Part shown: piece after piece, positions 10,784 through 19,204 of the stretch | How the letters are laid out: every line of letters starts with the position of its first letter | Numbering within the stretch: position 1 is the first letter of the stretch | NCBI RefSeq assembly: GCF_001941505.1 | Contig: NZ_CP009248.1 | Location: 1,674,001 to 1,738,000, forward strand | DNA from: Corynebacterium sphenisci DSM 44792 | Lineage (GTDB): Bacteria; Actinomycetota; Actinomycetes; Mycobacteriales; Mycobacteriaceae | DNA: 64,000 nucleotides | Reading direction: 5' to 3' | The notes under the pieces: generated by a model | The model's database searches: none | What the model was told of the DNA's origin: nothing | Seen by the model: the letters and a program-made list of their open reading frames with translations, nothing else | Position numbers and translations under genes: made by a program

Positions 10784-12354
10784 CGGCCCGCCCCCGTCGC
10801 CGGGGCCGCGTCCAGGGCGCGGCGCAGCTCCACCCGGTCGTCGAAGGGGTGCACCACCCCGCCGACGTCCTGGCCGGTCTCGTGGCCCTTGCCGGCGACG
10901 AGGATCGCGTCACCGGGCGCGGCGGCGGCCACCGCCGCGGCGATCGCCGCGGCCCGGTCGGCGATTTCGCGCACCTCCGGGGCGGGGTCGCGGCGGGCCG
11001 CGGCCGCGCGGGCGCCGTCGAGGATCGCCTCCCGGATGGCCCCCGGGTCCTCCCCGCGCGGGTTGTCGTCGGTGACGATCACGGTGTCCGCGGCCTCCGC
11101 GGCGGCGGCGCCCATCAGGGGGCGCTTGCCGGCGTCGCGGTCCCCGCCGCAGCCGATCACGGCGATGAGCCGGCCGGCGGTCTGCGCGCGCAGGGTGGCC
11201 AGCACCGCGGCCAGCGCGGCGGGCTTGTGCGCGTAGTCCACCACGGCGAGGAAGTCCTGGCCGGCGTCGACCCGCTCCATCCGGCCGGGCACGCCCACCG
11301 CGCCAAGACCCCGGGCGGCGTCGGCGCCGTCCCGGCCGAGGGCGGCGAGGATCGCCCAGGCGACGGTGGCGTTGGCGATGTTGAAGGCCCCCGGCATCGC
11401 CACATCAAGTTCCACGGATTGACCATCGGGGCCGGTCAAGGTGGTGTGCTGGACGCCATTGGCGGCGATCCGGGGGGTCGCGGCCCGCCAGGCCCCGCCG
11501 CGGGCGGCGTCGGCGGCCTCCGCCGCGGCCGCCGGATCCCCGGCGCCGGCGGTGGCCACCGCGGTGACCCGGGCCCCGGGGTCCCCGGCGGCGAGGGCGG
11601 CCATCCGGCGGCCCCAGGCGTCGTCGACGCAGATCACCGCGCGCGGGGCGCGCAGCGCGGAGCCCGGGTCGAACAGGGCGGCCTTGGCGGCGAAGTACTC
11701 CTCCAGGCTGCCGTGGAAGTCCAGGTGGTCCTGGCTGAGGTTGAGGAAGGCGGTGACGTCGAAGTCCAGCCCGGCGACCCGGCCCAGGGCCAGCGCGTGC
11801 GAGGAGACCTCCATCACCACGTGGGTGACCCCGGCATCGGCCATCCGGCGCAGCAGCCGCTGCAGCTCCGGGGCCTCCGGGGTGGTCAGGTGGCTGGGCA
11901 CCGCCGCCCCGTCGATCCGGGTGCCGGTGGTGCCGATGAGCCCCACCCGGGCCCCGGCGGCCATCAGCGCCCCCTCCAGCAGGTAGGTGGTGGTGGTCTT
12001 GCCGGAGGTGCCGGTGACCCCGATCATGGTCAGCCCCGCCGAGGGCCGGCCGTAGACCTCGGCGGCCACGGGGCCGAGCACCGCGCGCACCTCGTCGACC
12101 ACCACCACCGGGGACCCGACGCCGGCGCCGCGCAGGATGTCCAGGCCGCGGGCGTCGGTGAGCACCGCGGCGCCGGCGGACTGCCCGGCGTAGGCGGCGC
12201 CGTGCGCCCGGGTGCCGGGCACCGCGGCGAAGATCCCGCCGGCGGGCACGTCGGCGGCGTTGATCGCGATCCCGGCGACCTCCACGTCGCCGGCCTCGGC
12301 CGGGTCCACCCGGCCGCCGGCGAGGGCGGCGAGCCGGTCCAGGGTGACTGTCAT
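10780..12354 (-). CDS. murE: UDP-N-acetylmuramoyl-tripeptide synthetase MurE (meso-diaminopimelate adding)
   Basis: Adds the third stem-peptide residue to UDP-MurNAc-L-Ala-D-Glu. The P-loop GTSGKTTT is at about 113-120. A DNPR motif near residue 430 is the signature for meso-diaminopimelate rather than lysine, as expected for this lineage. The start at 12354 (MTVTLDRLAALAGG, 524 residues) was chosen because a GGAG sits 5 bases upstream and it matches the family N-terminus. In-frame starts further up have no similarity. An 86-bp gap separates it from ftsI. Confidence 0.95.
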   Translation of the reverse strand: MTVTLDRLAALAGGRVDPAEAGDVEVAGIAINAADVPAGGIFAAVPGTRAHGAAYAGQSAGAAVLTDARGLDILRGAGVGSPVVVVDEVRAVLGPVAAEVYGRPSAGLTMIGVTGTSGKTTTTYLLEGALMAAGARVGLIGTTGTRIDGAAVPSHLTTPEAPELQRLLRRMADAGVTHVVMEVSSHALALGRVAGLDFDVTAFLNLSQDHLDFHGSLEEYFAAKAALFDPGSALRAPRAVICVDDAWGRRMAALAAGDPGARVTAVATAGAGDPAAAAEAADAARGGAWRAATPRIAANGVQHTTLTGPDGQSVELDVAMPGAFNIANATVAWAILAALGRDGADAARGLGAVGVPGRMERVDAGQDFLAVVDYAHKPAALAAVLATLRAQTAGRLIAVIGCGGDRDAGKRPLMGAAAAEAADTVIVTDDNPRGEDPGAIREAILDGARAAAARRDPAPEVREIADRAAAIAAAVAAAAPGDAILVAGKGHETGQDVGGVVHPFDDRVELRRALDAAPATGAGR

Positions 12355-12440
12355 GGGTTCTCCTTCATCTCCTCCGCCGGCCGGGGCGGGCCGGCCGGCG
12401 CGGGCGGGGCGGGCGGGGTCGGTCATCGGCGTCGTCCCCC

Positions 12441-14525
12441 TCATCCCGCGTCCAGCAGCAGCCGGCCCTCGGCGGGCGGCGAGGGCGGCACGTTGTAGCG
12501 GTCCAGGGCCCAGGCGGCGATGTCGTGGAACAGCGGGGCCGCGGACTGGCCGCCCTCCCCGTGCACCCCGCGCACCGGCTCGTCGAGCATGATCCCGATC
12601 ACGAAGCGGGGGTCGTCGGCCGGGGCGATCCCGGCGAAGGTGATGTAGTACCGGGAGTTCGAGTACGCCCCGGTGTCCTCGTCCACCTTCTGCGCGGTGC
12701 CGGTCTTGCCGGCGATCCGGTAGCCGGGCACCGCGGCCTGCGGGCCGGTGCCCTGCTGCACCCCGGTGGGATCGTCCTGCACCACCGCCTCGAACATCTC
12801 CCGGACGGTGCGCGCGGTCTCCGGGGAGACCACGGTCACCCCCTCCGGCTCCGGGGCCTCCACCCGGTCCCCGCCGGGGGCGGTGGAGGCGCGGATGATC
12901 CGCGGCGGCACCCGCACCCCGTCATTGGCGATGGTCTGGTAGATGCCGGTCATCTGCAGCAGGGACATCGCCATGCCCTGGCCGATCGGCAGGTTCGCGA
13001 AGGTGCCCCCGGACCACTGCTGCCGGCTGGGCACCAGGCCCGCGGTCTCCCCGGGCAGCTCCACCCCGGTGGGCTGGCCCAGGCCGAAGGCGGTGAGGAT
13101 CCGGGCGAAGCGGTCCTGGCCCACCCGGTCGGCGAGCATCAGGGTGCCCACGTTGGAGGATTTGCCGAAGATGCCGGTGGTGGTGAAGCGCTCCTCGCCG
13201 TGCTGCCAGGCGTCGGAGACCTCCACCCCGGCCATCCGGATGGAGCCGGGCACCGTGTGCACCTCGTCGGGGGTGGTCACCCCGTCCTCGATGGCGGCCG
13301 CGGCGGTGATCACCTTCGCCACCGACCCCGGTTCGAAGGGGCTGGTCACCGCGGTGTTGCCGATGGAGCGGCCCTGCTCCACCTCCACCCCGATGTCCTT
13401 GTTCGGGTTCGCGGTGCCCGACTGCGCCATGGTGAGCACCTCGCCGCTGCGCGCGTCGAGCACCACCGCGGAGCCGCCGGCCGCCCCGGAGTTGGCGACG
13501 GCCTGCTCCAGCTGCTGCTGCACCTGGTACTGCATGTCCACGTCGAGGGTGAGCTCGTAGGAGGTGCCGTCGACCGGGGCGACCCGGTCCCGGGTGGAGC
13601 CGGGGATGGCGATCCCGTTGGCGGCGATGTCCACGGTGCGCCCGCCGTTGACGCCCTGCAGGGTGGCGTCCCGGGCGGCCTCGAAGCCGAACTGGCCGAC
13701 CCCGTCCATGCCGATTTTGCCGATCACGTTCGCGCCCACGGCGCCGTTGGGGTACTGCCGGATGTCCTGGCGCTCGGCGACCAGCTCCGGGAAGCGCTCC
13801 ACCACCGCGGCGGCCTTGTCCGGGTCGACGTTGCGCACCAGCACCTCGTAGGTGGACTCCTCGTTGCGCAGCTTGTCCAGGATCTCCCGGGAGCTGATCC
13901 CCTCCGGCACCGCGGCGGCGCCCTCGACGCGCTCGGCGGCGTCGCCGACCCGGCGCCGGCCCCCGGTGCGCCGGTCGATTTCGTCGAGATCGCGCACCCC
14001 GATGAGCCCGGGCAGCTCCTCGGCGATGCGCTCCATCCGCGGCTCCGGCTCCTCGGTGTCCTCGGGCCAGAGGCGGTGCCGGTCCTCGATGTAGGAGCGC
14101 AGCGTGTTGGGGTGCACGGTGATGGAGCGGGCCTCCATGGTGAAGGCCAGGGCGTTGCCGGAGCGGTCCTCGATGGCGCCGCGGCGGGCCGGGTCGACCA
14201 GGGTGACGGTGCGCTGCTGGGCGGCGAGGGCGGACAGCTCCGGGCCGACGATGAGCTGCACCCAGCCGAGCCGGGCGACGACCGCGAGGGCGATGAGCAG
14301 ACCGACCAGCTGCACCCAGGTGCGCCGGCGGGCGAAGTCCGCGGCGGTGGTGGCCATCCGGGCCCCGCCGCCGGCGGCGCGGATCCGCCCGGAGCGGTCG
14401 GCGGCGTCGGCGGCCCGGGCGCGGTTGCGCGGCGGCCGCGGCCGCGGTCCGCGGTCCGCGCCGATCGGGCGCGGCCCGTCGCCGCCTCGCCGCGGGTACC
14501 CGCGATCGCCGCCCAGGGGGCTCAT
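12441..14525 (-). CDS. ftsI: Septal transpeptidase FtsI (class B penicillin-binding protein)
   Basis: A 694-residue bitopic enzyme that cross-links septal peptidoglycan with FtsW. A long, Arg/Gly/Pro-rich cytoplasmic N-terminus of about 65 residues precedes one transmembrane helix (about 70-90), then a PBP dimerisation domain and the transpeptidase domain. All three active-site motifs are seen: SVAK (SxxK, near residue 400), SSN (near 453) and KTG (near 605). If the upstream ATG is wrong, an internal ATG at MATTAADFARRR just before the helix could be the start. No PASTA domain is visible. Confidence 0.95.
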   Translation of the reverse strand: MSPLGGDRGYPRRGGDGPRPIGADRGPRPRPPRNRARAADAADRSGRIRAAGGGARMATTAADFARRRTWVQLVGLLIALAVVARLGWVQLIVGPELSALAAQQRTVTLVDPARRGAIEDRSGNALAFTMEARSITVHPNTLRSYIEDRHRLWPEDTEEPEPRMERIAEELPGLIGVRDLDEIDRRTGGRRRVGDAAERVEGAAAVPEGISSREILDKLRNEESTYEVLVRNVDPDKAAAVVERFPELVAERQDIRQYPNGAVGANVIGKIGMDGVGQFGFEAARDATLQGVNGGRTVDIAANGIAIPGSTRDRVAPVDGTSYELTLDVDMQYQVQQQLEQAVANSGAAGGSAVVLDARSGEVLTMAQSGTANPNKDIGVEVEQGRSIGNTAVTSPFEPGSVAKVITAAAAIEDGVTTPDEVHTVPGSIRMAGVEVSDAWQHGEERFTTTGIFGKSSNVGTLMLADRVGQDRFARILTAFGLGQPTGVELPGETAGLVPSRQQWSGGTFANLPIGQGMAMSLLQMTGIYQTIANDGVRVPPRIIRASTAPGGDRVEAPEPEGVTVVSPETARTVREMFEAVVQDDPTGVQQGTGPQAAVPGYRIAGKTGTAQKVDEDTGAYSNSRYYITFAGIAPADDPRFVIGIMLDEPVRGVHGEGGQSAAPLFHDIAAWALDRYNVPPSPPAEGRLLLDAG

Positions 14526-14594
14526 CCACGCACCTCCGCGTCGTCGTGCCTGCTCAAGGTCCAGTACCGCCGCGCCGTCGCGGGCATGTCCGGG

Positions 14595-15365
14595 TCAGTC
14601 TACCGCCGGGGCGGGCGCCGGGCCGGGCGGCGCCGGGGCGTTCTCCGGCGCGGGCGGGTTCGCCGGCGGCGGCGCCGGGGCGTTCTCCGGGGCCGGCGGC
14701 GGCGGGGCGGCGGGCCCCTGCTCCGGGGCGGGCGGGGCCGCCGGCGGCACCGGGGCGTAGGGGGTCAGCGCGCCGCGGCCGGGGCCGGGCCGCTCCTCGA
14801 CCACCGGGCCGGCCATCCCGGGCACCTGGGCGGTCTGCGCCGGGTCGGAGGTCGGCGGGGCGGGCCGGGTGGGCGCGCCGTTGAGGTCGATGATGCCGCG
14901 GGCCTCCGCCTCGGCGGGGCGCACCTCGGCCAGGCCCTCCGGCCCGGCGACCAGGATCGCGGGCTGCTCGGGGGTGACCATGCCGAGTTCGGCGGCGCGG
15001 CGGGCGATTTCCGCGGTGGAGCGCAGGTACTCGGTGTCGCGCTCGAGCACCTCGACCTGATCGATGAGCGCCTTCTCCTGCTCCCGGGCCTCGGCGATCT
15101 CCAGGGAGCGCTGGGTGGAGAACGCGGAGAGCACCAGCGCGGCGGCCACCGCGGCCACGGCGAGGGCGATGATGAGCGTGGCGTTGCGCCGCCGGGTGCG
15201 GTCGGCCTCGGCGGTGGGCAGCCGCCGGCCGCGCACGGAGACCACCTGCCGGGAGCCGAGCCGGATGGCCCCCCGGCCGGGGCGGGGGCGGCGGCGCGCG
15301 GGGGTCGCGACGCCGCCGCGGGCGCCCCGGCTCGTCCGGGGCCCGTCGGTGATGATGGCTGCCAT
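14595..15365 (-). CDS. ftsL: FtsL-like divisome protein with proline-rich extracellular tail
   Basis: A 256-residue predicted type II membrane protein at the ftsL position between rsmH and ftsI. It has a basic cytoplasmic N-terminus (about 1-60), one hydrophobic helix at about 62-82, a leucine/glutamate-rich coiled-coil stretch (about 88-130) and a C-terminal Pro/Ala-rich tail from about 155 with repeated APENAPAPP units. FtsL normally bridges FtsQ and FtsW/FtsI through such a coiled coil. The name rests on topology and position, because FtsL sequences are poorly conserved. The tail is much longer than that of typical FtsL. Confidence 0.82.
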   Translation of the reverse strand: MAAIITDGPRTSRGARGGVATPARRRPRPGRGAIRLGSRQVVSVRGRRLPTAEADRTRRRNATLIIALAVAAVAAALVLSAFSTQRSLEIAEAREQEKALIDQVEVLERDTEYLRSTAEIARRAAELGMVTPEQPAILVAGPEGLAEVRPAEAEARGIIDLNGAPTRPAPPTSDPAQTAQVPGMAGPVVEERPGPGRGALTPYAPVPPAAPPAPEQGPAAPPPPAPENAPAPPPANPPAPENAPAPPGPAPAPAVD

Positions 15366-15466
15366 TGCGTGTCTCCCGTGGTCGGCCCCGCCGGCGGCGG
15401 GTGTCCTGGTCGTCTCGGTCGGTGCGGGCCCTTGGCGCAGGGCCCGCGGCGGAAATCGGTTGAATC

Positions 15467-15487
15467 TTCAGTTGACGTTGAACCTGG
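15467..15487 (-). promoter_or_regulatory. AT-richer motif upstream of the ftsL-like gene, resembling the ftsZ upstream site
   Basis: Between rsmH and ftsL a low-GC patch contains TTGACGTTGAACCTGG (15472-15487, plus-strand reading). It matches TTGATGGTTAACCTGG at 1821-1836, upstream of ftsZ, in 13 of 16 positions. Both lie 100-165 bp upstream of the next start on the minus strand. A common regulator or promoter element is inferred. Confidence 0.35.
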
Positions 15488-15525
15488 TGGCCGGGGGCCG
15501 CCCCCGGGATCGGCGGGGCGCGGGC

Positions 15526-16551
15526 CTACCCGGGGTCGGCGCGCAGCCGCTGCACGGCGCGCACCCGCACCGGGGCCGCCCGCGGATTGGCCTCGATCTC
15601 CGCGGTATCGGCCTTCTCCGCCCCGCGGGTGAGCTGGGCGAAGCGCGGCTCATGCCCGGGCAGCGCCATCGGCAGCCCCGGCGGGGTGGTGTCCGCGCAG
15701 GCCTCGGCGAAGCAGCGCTTGACCAGCCGGTCCTCCAGGGACTGGTAGCTCATGAACACCGCCCGGCCGCCCACGGCGAGCCGATCCAGCACCGCCGGCA
15801 GCGCCCGGCGGATGGACTCCAGCTCCCCGTTGACCTCGATCCGCAGCGCCTGGAAGGTGCGCTTGGCCGGATGGCCGCCGCTGCGCCGGGCCGCCGCCGG
15901 AATCGCCTGGTAGAGCAGCTCCACCAGCCGCCCCGAGGTGCGGAAGGGCTCGCGTTCGCGCTCCCGCAGCACCGCGGAGGCGATCCGGCCGGCGAAGCGC
16001 TCCTCGCCGTAGACGCTGAGCACCCGGGCCAGCTCGGCGTGGTCGTAGGTGTTGAGCACGTCCGCGGCGGTGCGGCCGCCGGAGTCGGGGTCCATCCGCA
16101 TGTCCAGGGGCGCGTCCACCCGGTAGGCGAAACCGCGCTCGGCCTGGTCCAGCTGCATGGAGCTGACCCCCAGGTCGAACAGCGCCCCGGCCAGGCCGTG
16201 GGCGCGGGCCAGCTCGAAGGCGGGGCCCTCCCCGGCGTCGATGGCGGCGCCGAGCTCGTCGAAGCGGACGTGCGCGGTGCCCAGCCGATCCCCGGCGAAG
16301 GCCAGCCGGCGCCGCGCCCCGGCCAGCGCCGCGCAGTCGCGGTCCAGCCCGATGAGGTGCAGCCCCGGGTGGGTGCGCAGCAGATGCTCGGCATGCCCGC
16401 CGGCGCCGAGGGTGGCGTCGAGGACCACGGCGCGCCCGCCGGCGGCCCCGATGGCCGGGGCGAGCAGCTCGGCGATCCGATCGCGCAGCACCGGGACATG
16501 CCCGGGGGCGTCCGCCGCGGCCTCCGGCCGCGGCTCCTCGATGCCGCTCAT
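15526..16551 (-). CDS. rsmH: 16S rRNA (cytosine(1402)-N4)-methyltransferase RsmH (MraW)
   Basis: S-adenosylmethionine-dependent methyltransferase that modifies C1402 in the decoding region of 16S rRNA. The start at 16551 gives 341 residues and has GGAGGGG just upstream, which favours it over an in-frame start 17 codons earlier. Motif I reads [14 protein letters not shown]. Further conserved segments are [29 protein letters not shown] and the C-terminal [11 protein letters not shown]. It follows mraZ after a 186-bp spacer with a large stem-loop. Confidence 0.96.
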   Translation of the reverse strand: MSGIEEPRPEAAADAPGHVPVLRDRIAELLAPAIGAAGGRAVVLDATLGAGGHAEHLLRTHPGLHLIGLDRDCAALAGARRRLAFAGDRLGTAHVRFDELGAAIDAGEGPAFELARAHGLAGALFDLGVSSMQLDQAERGFAYRVDAPLDMRMDPDSGGRTAADVLNTYDHAELARVLSVYGEERFAGRIASAVLREREREPFRTSGRLVELLYQAIPAAARRSGGHPAKRTFQALRIEVNGELESIRRALPAVLDRLAVGGRAVFMSYQSLEDRLVKRCFAEACADTTPPGLPMALPGHEPRFAQLTRGAEKADTAEIEANPRAAPVRVRAVQRLRADPG

Positions 16552-16649
16552 CGCCCCTCCTCCCGGGTTCCGTCGGTCTGCACGTTCTCCTCGGCCCGGC
16601 ATGGGGCCGGGCGCCCGCGGGCGCCGGGGCCGGGGGCGTGCACAGGGCC

Positions 16650-16702
16650 CTGCCCGTCCGGAACCTGGTGTCGGGGAAGTACACCAGGGGCCGGCCGGGC
16701 AG
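16650..16702 (-). other. Stem-loop in the mraZ-rsmH spacer
   Basis: Nested inverted repeats: CTGCCCG/CGGGCAG outermost, CCGG/CCGG, then CCTGGTGT (16664-16671) with ACACCAGG (16681-16688) around a 9-base loop. There is no T-tract, so it may act as an RNA-processing or partial attenuation element rather than a full terminator. Confidence 0.5.
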
Positions 16703-16737
16703 AGTCCTTGCGGACGCTCCCGCGCCCCTCCGGGCGG

Positions 16738-17169
16738 CTACAGCACATCGAAGAGGGAATCGTCCTCCGCATCGGAGAAGTCCTCCTCGTGCTCCGCCTG
16801 GTAGGCGCTCCAGGACTCGGCGTCCCAGATTTCGAGGAAATCGATCGAGCCGATGACCACGCACTCCTTGGTCAGCCCCGCGTAGGCGCGGTGATCCGCC
16901 GAGAGCGTGATCCGGCCGGAGGCGTCCGGCCGCTGCTCGTCGGTGCTCGCCGCGAGGTTGCGGATGAAGGCCCGTGCGCGGGTGTTCGTGCGCGAGGCCT
17001 TCGTGGCGCGCTGGGCCAGCCGGACGAACTCGTCCTTGGGGTAGACGGCCAACGAGTGGTCCTGCCCCTTGGTGACCATCAGCCCCCCGGCGAGCTCCTC
17101 GCGGAACTTCGCCGGCAGGGTCAGCCGGCCCTTGTCGTCGAGCTTCGGGGTGTAGGTGCCGAGGAACAT
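16738..17169 (-). CDS. mraZ: Transcriptional regulator MraZ
   Basis: A 143-residue DNA-binding protein with two SpoVT/AbrB-like halves ([13 protein letters not shown] near residue 12 and [12 protein letters not shown] near 78). It is the first gene of the dcw operon and typically represses it by binding tandem TGGG-type repeats at its own promoter. Three such repeats are seen at 17289-17313. A GGAG lies 5 bases upstream of the ATG. In C. glutamicum mraZ mRNA is cut by RNase III and excess MraZ disturbs division, so post-transcriptional control is plausible here. Confidence 0.97.
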   Translation of the reverse strand: MFLGTYTPKLDDKGRLTLPAKFREELAGGLMVTKGQDHSLAVYPKDEFVRLAQRATKASRTNTRARAFIRNLAASTDEQRPDASGRITLSADHRAYAGLTKECVVIGSIDFLEIWDAESWSAYQAEHEEDFSDAEDDSLFDVL

Positions 17170-17288
17170 CGCGGCTCCGGCTCCTCTCCCCGTGCCGTCG
17201 GTCAGCGCGCCCGGGTGCCGGGTGCGTGCGTCGTCATGCGGTTATTCGTCTCTTTCCACGGATGCCGAGATACCTGCCCGACATCACG

Positions 17289-17320
17289 CCCCACAGTACC
17301 CCACTTCGCCCCACCGGCAA
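17289..17320 (-). promoter_or_regulatory. mraZ promoter with three MraZ operator boxes
   Basis: Read on the minus strand: -35 TTGCCG (17320-17315), 16-base spacer and -10 TACTGT (17298-17293). Three TGGGG boxes with exact 10-bp period lie at 17313-17309, 17303-17299 and 17293-17289, so they cover the spacer and the -10. This is the arrangement of a MraZ-autoregulated dcw promoter. The implied leader to the mraZ ATG is about 115 nt. Confidence 0.82.
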
Positions 17321-17829
17321 CACCGGGAATCCTGCGATTCCCCGATCGCATCCGCCTCGCGCGCCCCACGGGTTACTGGGGTTAGGCCATGGTAACGCCG
17401 TGACCAGGATCTATGACGATCCATCGGGATCATGTCAGGGGTGGCGGAATTTCCCGCGGACCCCGCGCGTCGCGCACCCCCGCCCCTCCCCGCGGGCCCC
17501 GCGGGCGGCCGCCGGCGCCCGCCCCCGGCCCACCGCGGGAGCACCCGCCGAATCCCCGGACCCCGGGGCCGCCGGACTCCGGGAAAGAACGGAGAAAACC
17601 CCTGTGAACTGCCCCTATCCCCCATCCGGCACCGTGGCCGGGACCCGGGAACCGGCACCGGGGCCGCCCCGGGGCGCCGCCGGCCGCCGATCCCCGGGAT
17701 CGGCGGCGGCCGGGCCGGTGGGGCGAAGTGGGGGATCCGGGTGGGGGATTGTGGGGCGCGGCCTCCGCCCGCGGGGGCCGGCCCCGATCCCCGGTGCGCG
17801 GGGGGCCGGCTGGGTCCGGGATCGCGGAA
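17321..17829. other. Intergenic region without a recognisable gene
   Basis: About 500 bp between the mraZ promoter and the DUF3040 terminator. Several open frames cross it on both strands but none has a plausible start, ribosome site or recognisable product. The right half is extremely GC-rich and Pro/Gly/Arg coding in all frames. The left part has AT-richer words and a small inverted repeat GTTAC/GTAAC near 17373-17395. Confidence 0.6.
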
Positions 17830-17858
17830 GGGGGCCGACGTCGTCGACGTCGGCCCCC
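17830..17858 (-). terminator. Terminator of the DUF3040 gene
   Basis: A perfect 13-bp inverted repeat (GGGGGCCGACGTC / GACGTCGGCCCCC) with a 3-base loop lies 22 bp after the stop codon. It has no U-tract, as is common for hairpin terminators in high-GC actinobacteria. Confidence 0.75.
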
Positions 17859-17880
17859 TGCCCGCTGCCCCGCGGTGGGG

Positions 17881-18327
17881 TCAGCCCTGCTCGAAGCGGT
17901 TGCGGAACCGGGACTCCAGGCTGCCGGGGCCGGAGCCGCCGCCGCGCGGGCTGCGCGGCGGACGGGGCCCGCGGCCGCCGCCGCCGCGACCGCCGCGACC
18001 GCCGCGGCCGCGCCGCGGGGCCGGGCCGGCGCCGTCGCCCGGGGCCGTGCCCAGGGACCACACGCCGGCGGCGAACATGGCGATGAAGCCGACCACGCTC
18101 AGCGCGATGAACCACAGGCTCATCTGGGCCAGGGCGACGCCGCCGAGGAGCAGCACGAGCCCGAGCACCGCGATCGCCACGGCCTGGATGGTCACCCCGC
18201 GGGGCGCGCCCGCGGAACGGCCGCCGAAGGCGTGCCCGGTCATCGTCGAGGTGAACTTGGGATCCTCGGCATACAGCGCGGACTCGATCTCGTCGAGCAT
18301 CCGCTGCTCCTGCTCGGATAGCGCCAT
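17881..18327 (-). CDS. DUF3040 membrane protein
   Basis: A 148-residue protein of the actinobacterial DUF3040 family (Rv2169c position). The N-terminal LSEQEQRMLDEIE signature is followed by a short soluble part, two transmembrane helices at about 47-67 and 71-92, and a Gly/Arg-rich C-terminal tail from about 100. Its function is unknown. The GGAGG 6 bases before the ATG supports the start. It is probably a single-gene transcript, closed by the hairpin at 17830-17858. Confidence 0.88.
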   Translation of the reverse strand: MALSEQEQRMLDEIESALYAEDPKFTSTMTGHAFGGRSAGAPRGVTIQAVAIAVLGLVLLLGGVALAQMSLWFIALSVVGFIAMFAAGVWSLGTAPGDGAGPAPRRGRGGRGGRGGGGRGPRPPRSPRGGGSGPGSLESRFRNRFEQG

Positions 18328-18547
18328 TGCTTCCCTCCGCTTCTCAACCTCATCCGGCCCGGCGCGGTCCCCGCGCCGACGGCCCCGGCGCCACCGGGGA
18401 TCCGGTGCGCCGTGTCCTCAGGTACAACGCCCGGGACCGGATCATTGTTCCCGCACCCGGCCGCGACCCGCGCCCGGATGCGCCACCGAGTCTACGTGCC
18501 CCGCCGCGGCGCCGGGGCCGCGGTGCACGCGGTGCGGCGGACCCGGT

Positions 18548-18979
18548 TCAGGCCACCGCGGGCAGCACCCCGAACTCCGCCTCGGCCTCGGCGAGGAAGT
18601 CCCCCGCGGCGGCCGCCACCGCGCGGACCAGCTCCGGATCCGGGTGCCGGTCCAGGCCGAGCCGGACCCGCTCCCGGACCGGCTGGTAGGCCTCGAAGCG
18701 GTCCGCCCAGCCGGCGTACTCCGGGGCGGCCCGGCGCAGCCGCTCCCAGGCCCCGTGCCCGGCGGCCCGGCGCCGCCGCGGCCGGCGGGCCTGCAGCGCC
18801 CCGGAGACCCGCAGCGCCGCCTGGTAGGCCAGCTCGAGGCGCTCCGCCGGGGCGGCGACCTCCGCCTGGCGGAGCAGCTCCACGGCCCGGCCGAGGTAGC
18901 CGATGCCCGCCGCGGGCGCGCCCGCCGGCGCCAGATGGGCACCGCCCCGGATCCCGGTGATGTCGTATGCGCCGTGCAT
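18548..18979 (-). CDS. HEPN-like protein, SAV_6107 family
   Basis: A 143-residue, largely helical protein resembling the actinobacterial SAV_6107/HEPN-type family. Conserved-looking segments are the GYLGRAVELLRQAE helix, ELAYQAALRVSGAL and EYAGWADRFEAYQPVRERV. HEPN proteins are often RNA-associated. No RxxxxH nuclease motif is evident to me, so no activity is assigned. A GGAG 6 bases before the ATG supports the start. It lies divergent to the GNAT gene and shares a 225-bp intergenic region with an AT-rich promoter-like patch. Confidence 0.72.
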   Translation of the reverse strand: MHGAYDITGIRGGAHLAPAGAPAAGIGYLGRAVELLRQAEVAAPAERLELAYQAALRVSGALQARRPRRRRAAGHGAWERLRRAAPEYAGWADRFEAYQPVRERVRLGLDRHPDPELVRAVAAAAGDFLAEAEAEFGVLPAVA

Positions 18980-19087
18980 GTTCCGCTCCTTCCCGCTCCC
19001 GCGTCGTCTCCGCGCCGCTTCGGCGGGGACCTCCCGCCGGGTTCGCCCCGCAGGCTAGGGCCCGGCCGGACGGCGCATCCGCCGCCA

Positions 19088-19114
19088 TGTTCGAATTATA
19101 GCACTGTTGTTCGA
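19088..19114 (-). promoter_or_regulatory. Promoter-like AT-rich patch with repeated TCGAACA words
   Basis: On the minus strand a consensus -10 TATAAT (19100-19095) lies between two identical TCGAACA words (19114-19108 and 19094-19088) that are 20 bp apart, two helical turns. It points toward the HEPN-like gene about 110 bp downstream. The words resemble half of the corynebacterial SOS box but are direct, not inverted, repeats. Confidence 0.45.
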
Positions 19115-19204
19115 TTGTCGGGATGCTCCGCTCCCCCGCAGGGCGGCCGGGCCGCGGGGCGCGCACCCCGCCCGGCGGGGGCGGGGCCGTGGTTGGATGG
19201 GGGC

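Noticed and set aside
19088..19114. A LexA SOS box
   Set aside because: The TCGAACA words are in the same orientation, whereas an SOS box needs TCGAAC facing GTTCGA with a 4-base centre.
17432..19204. A long upstream extension of the GNAT gene giving a protein of about 800 residues
   Set aside because: The upstream part crosses the DUF3040 and HEPN-like genes on the other strand and has no similarity; the GTG at 19205 gives a complete GNAT protein.
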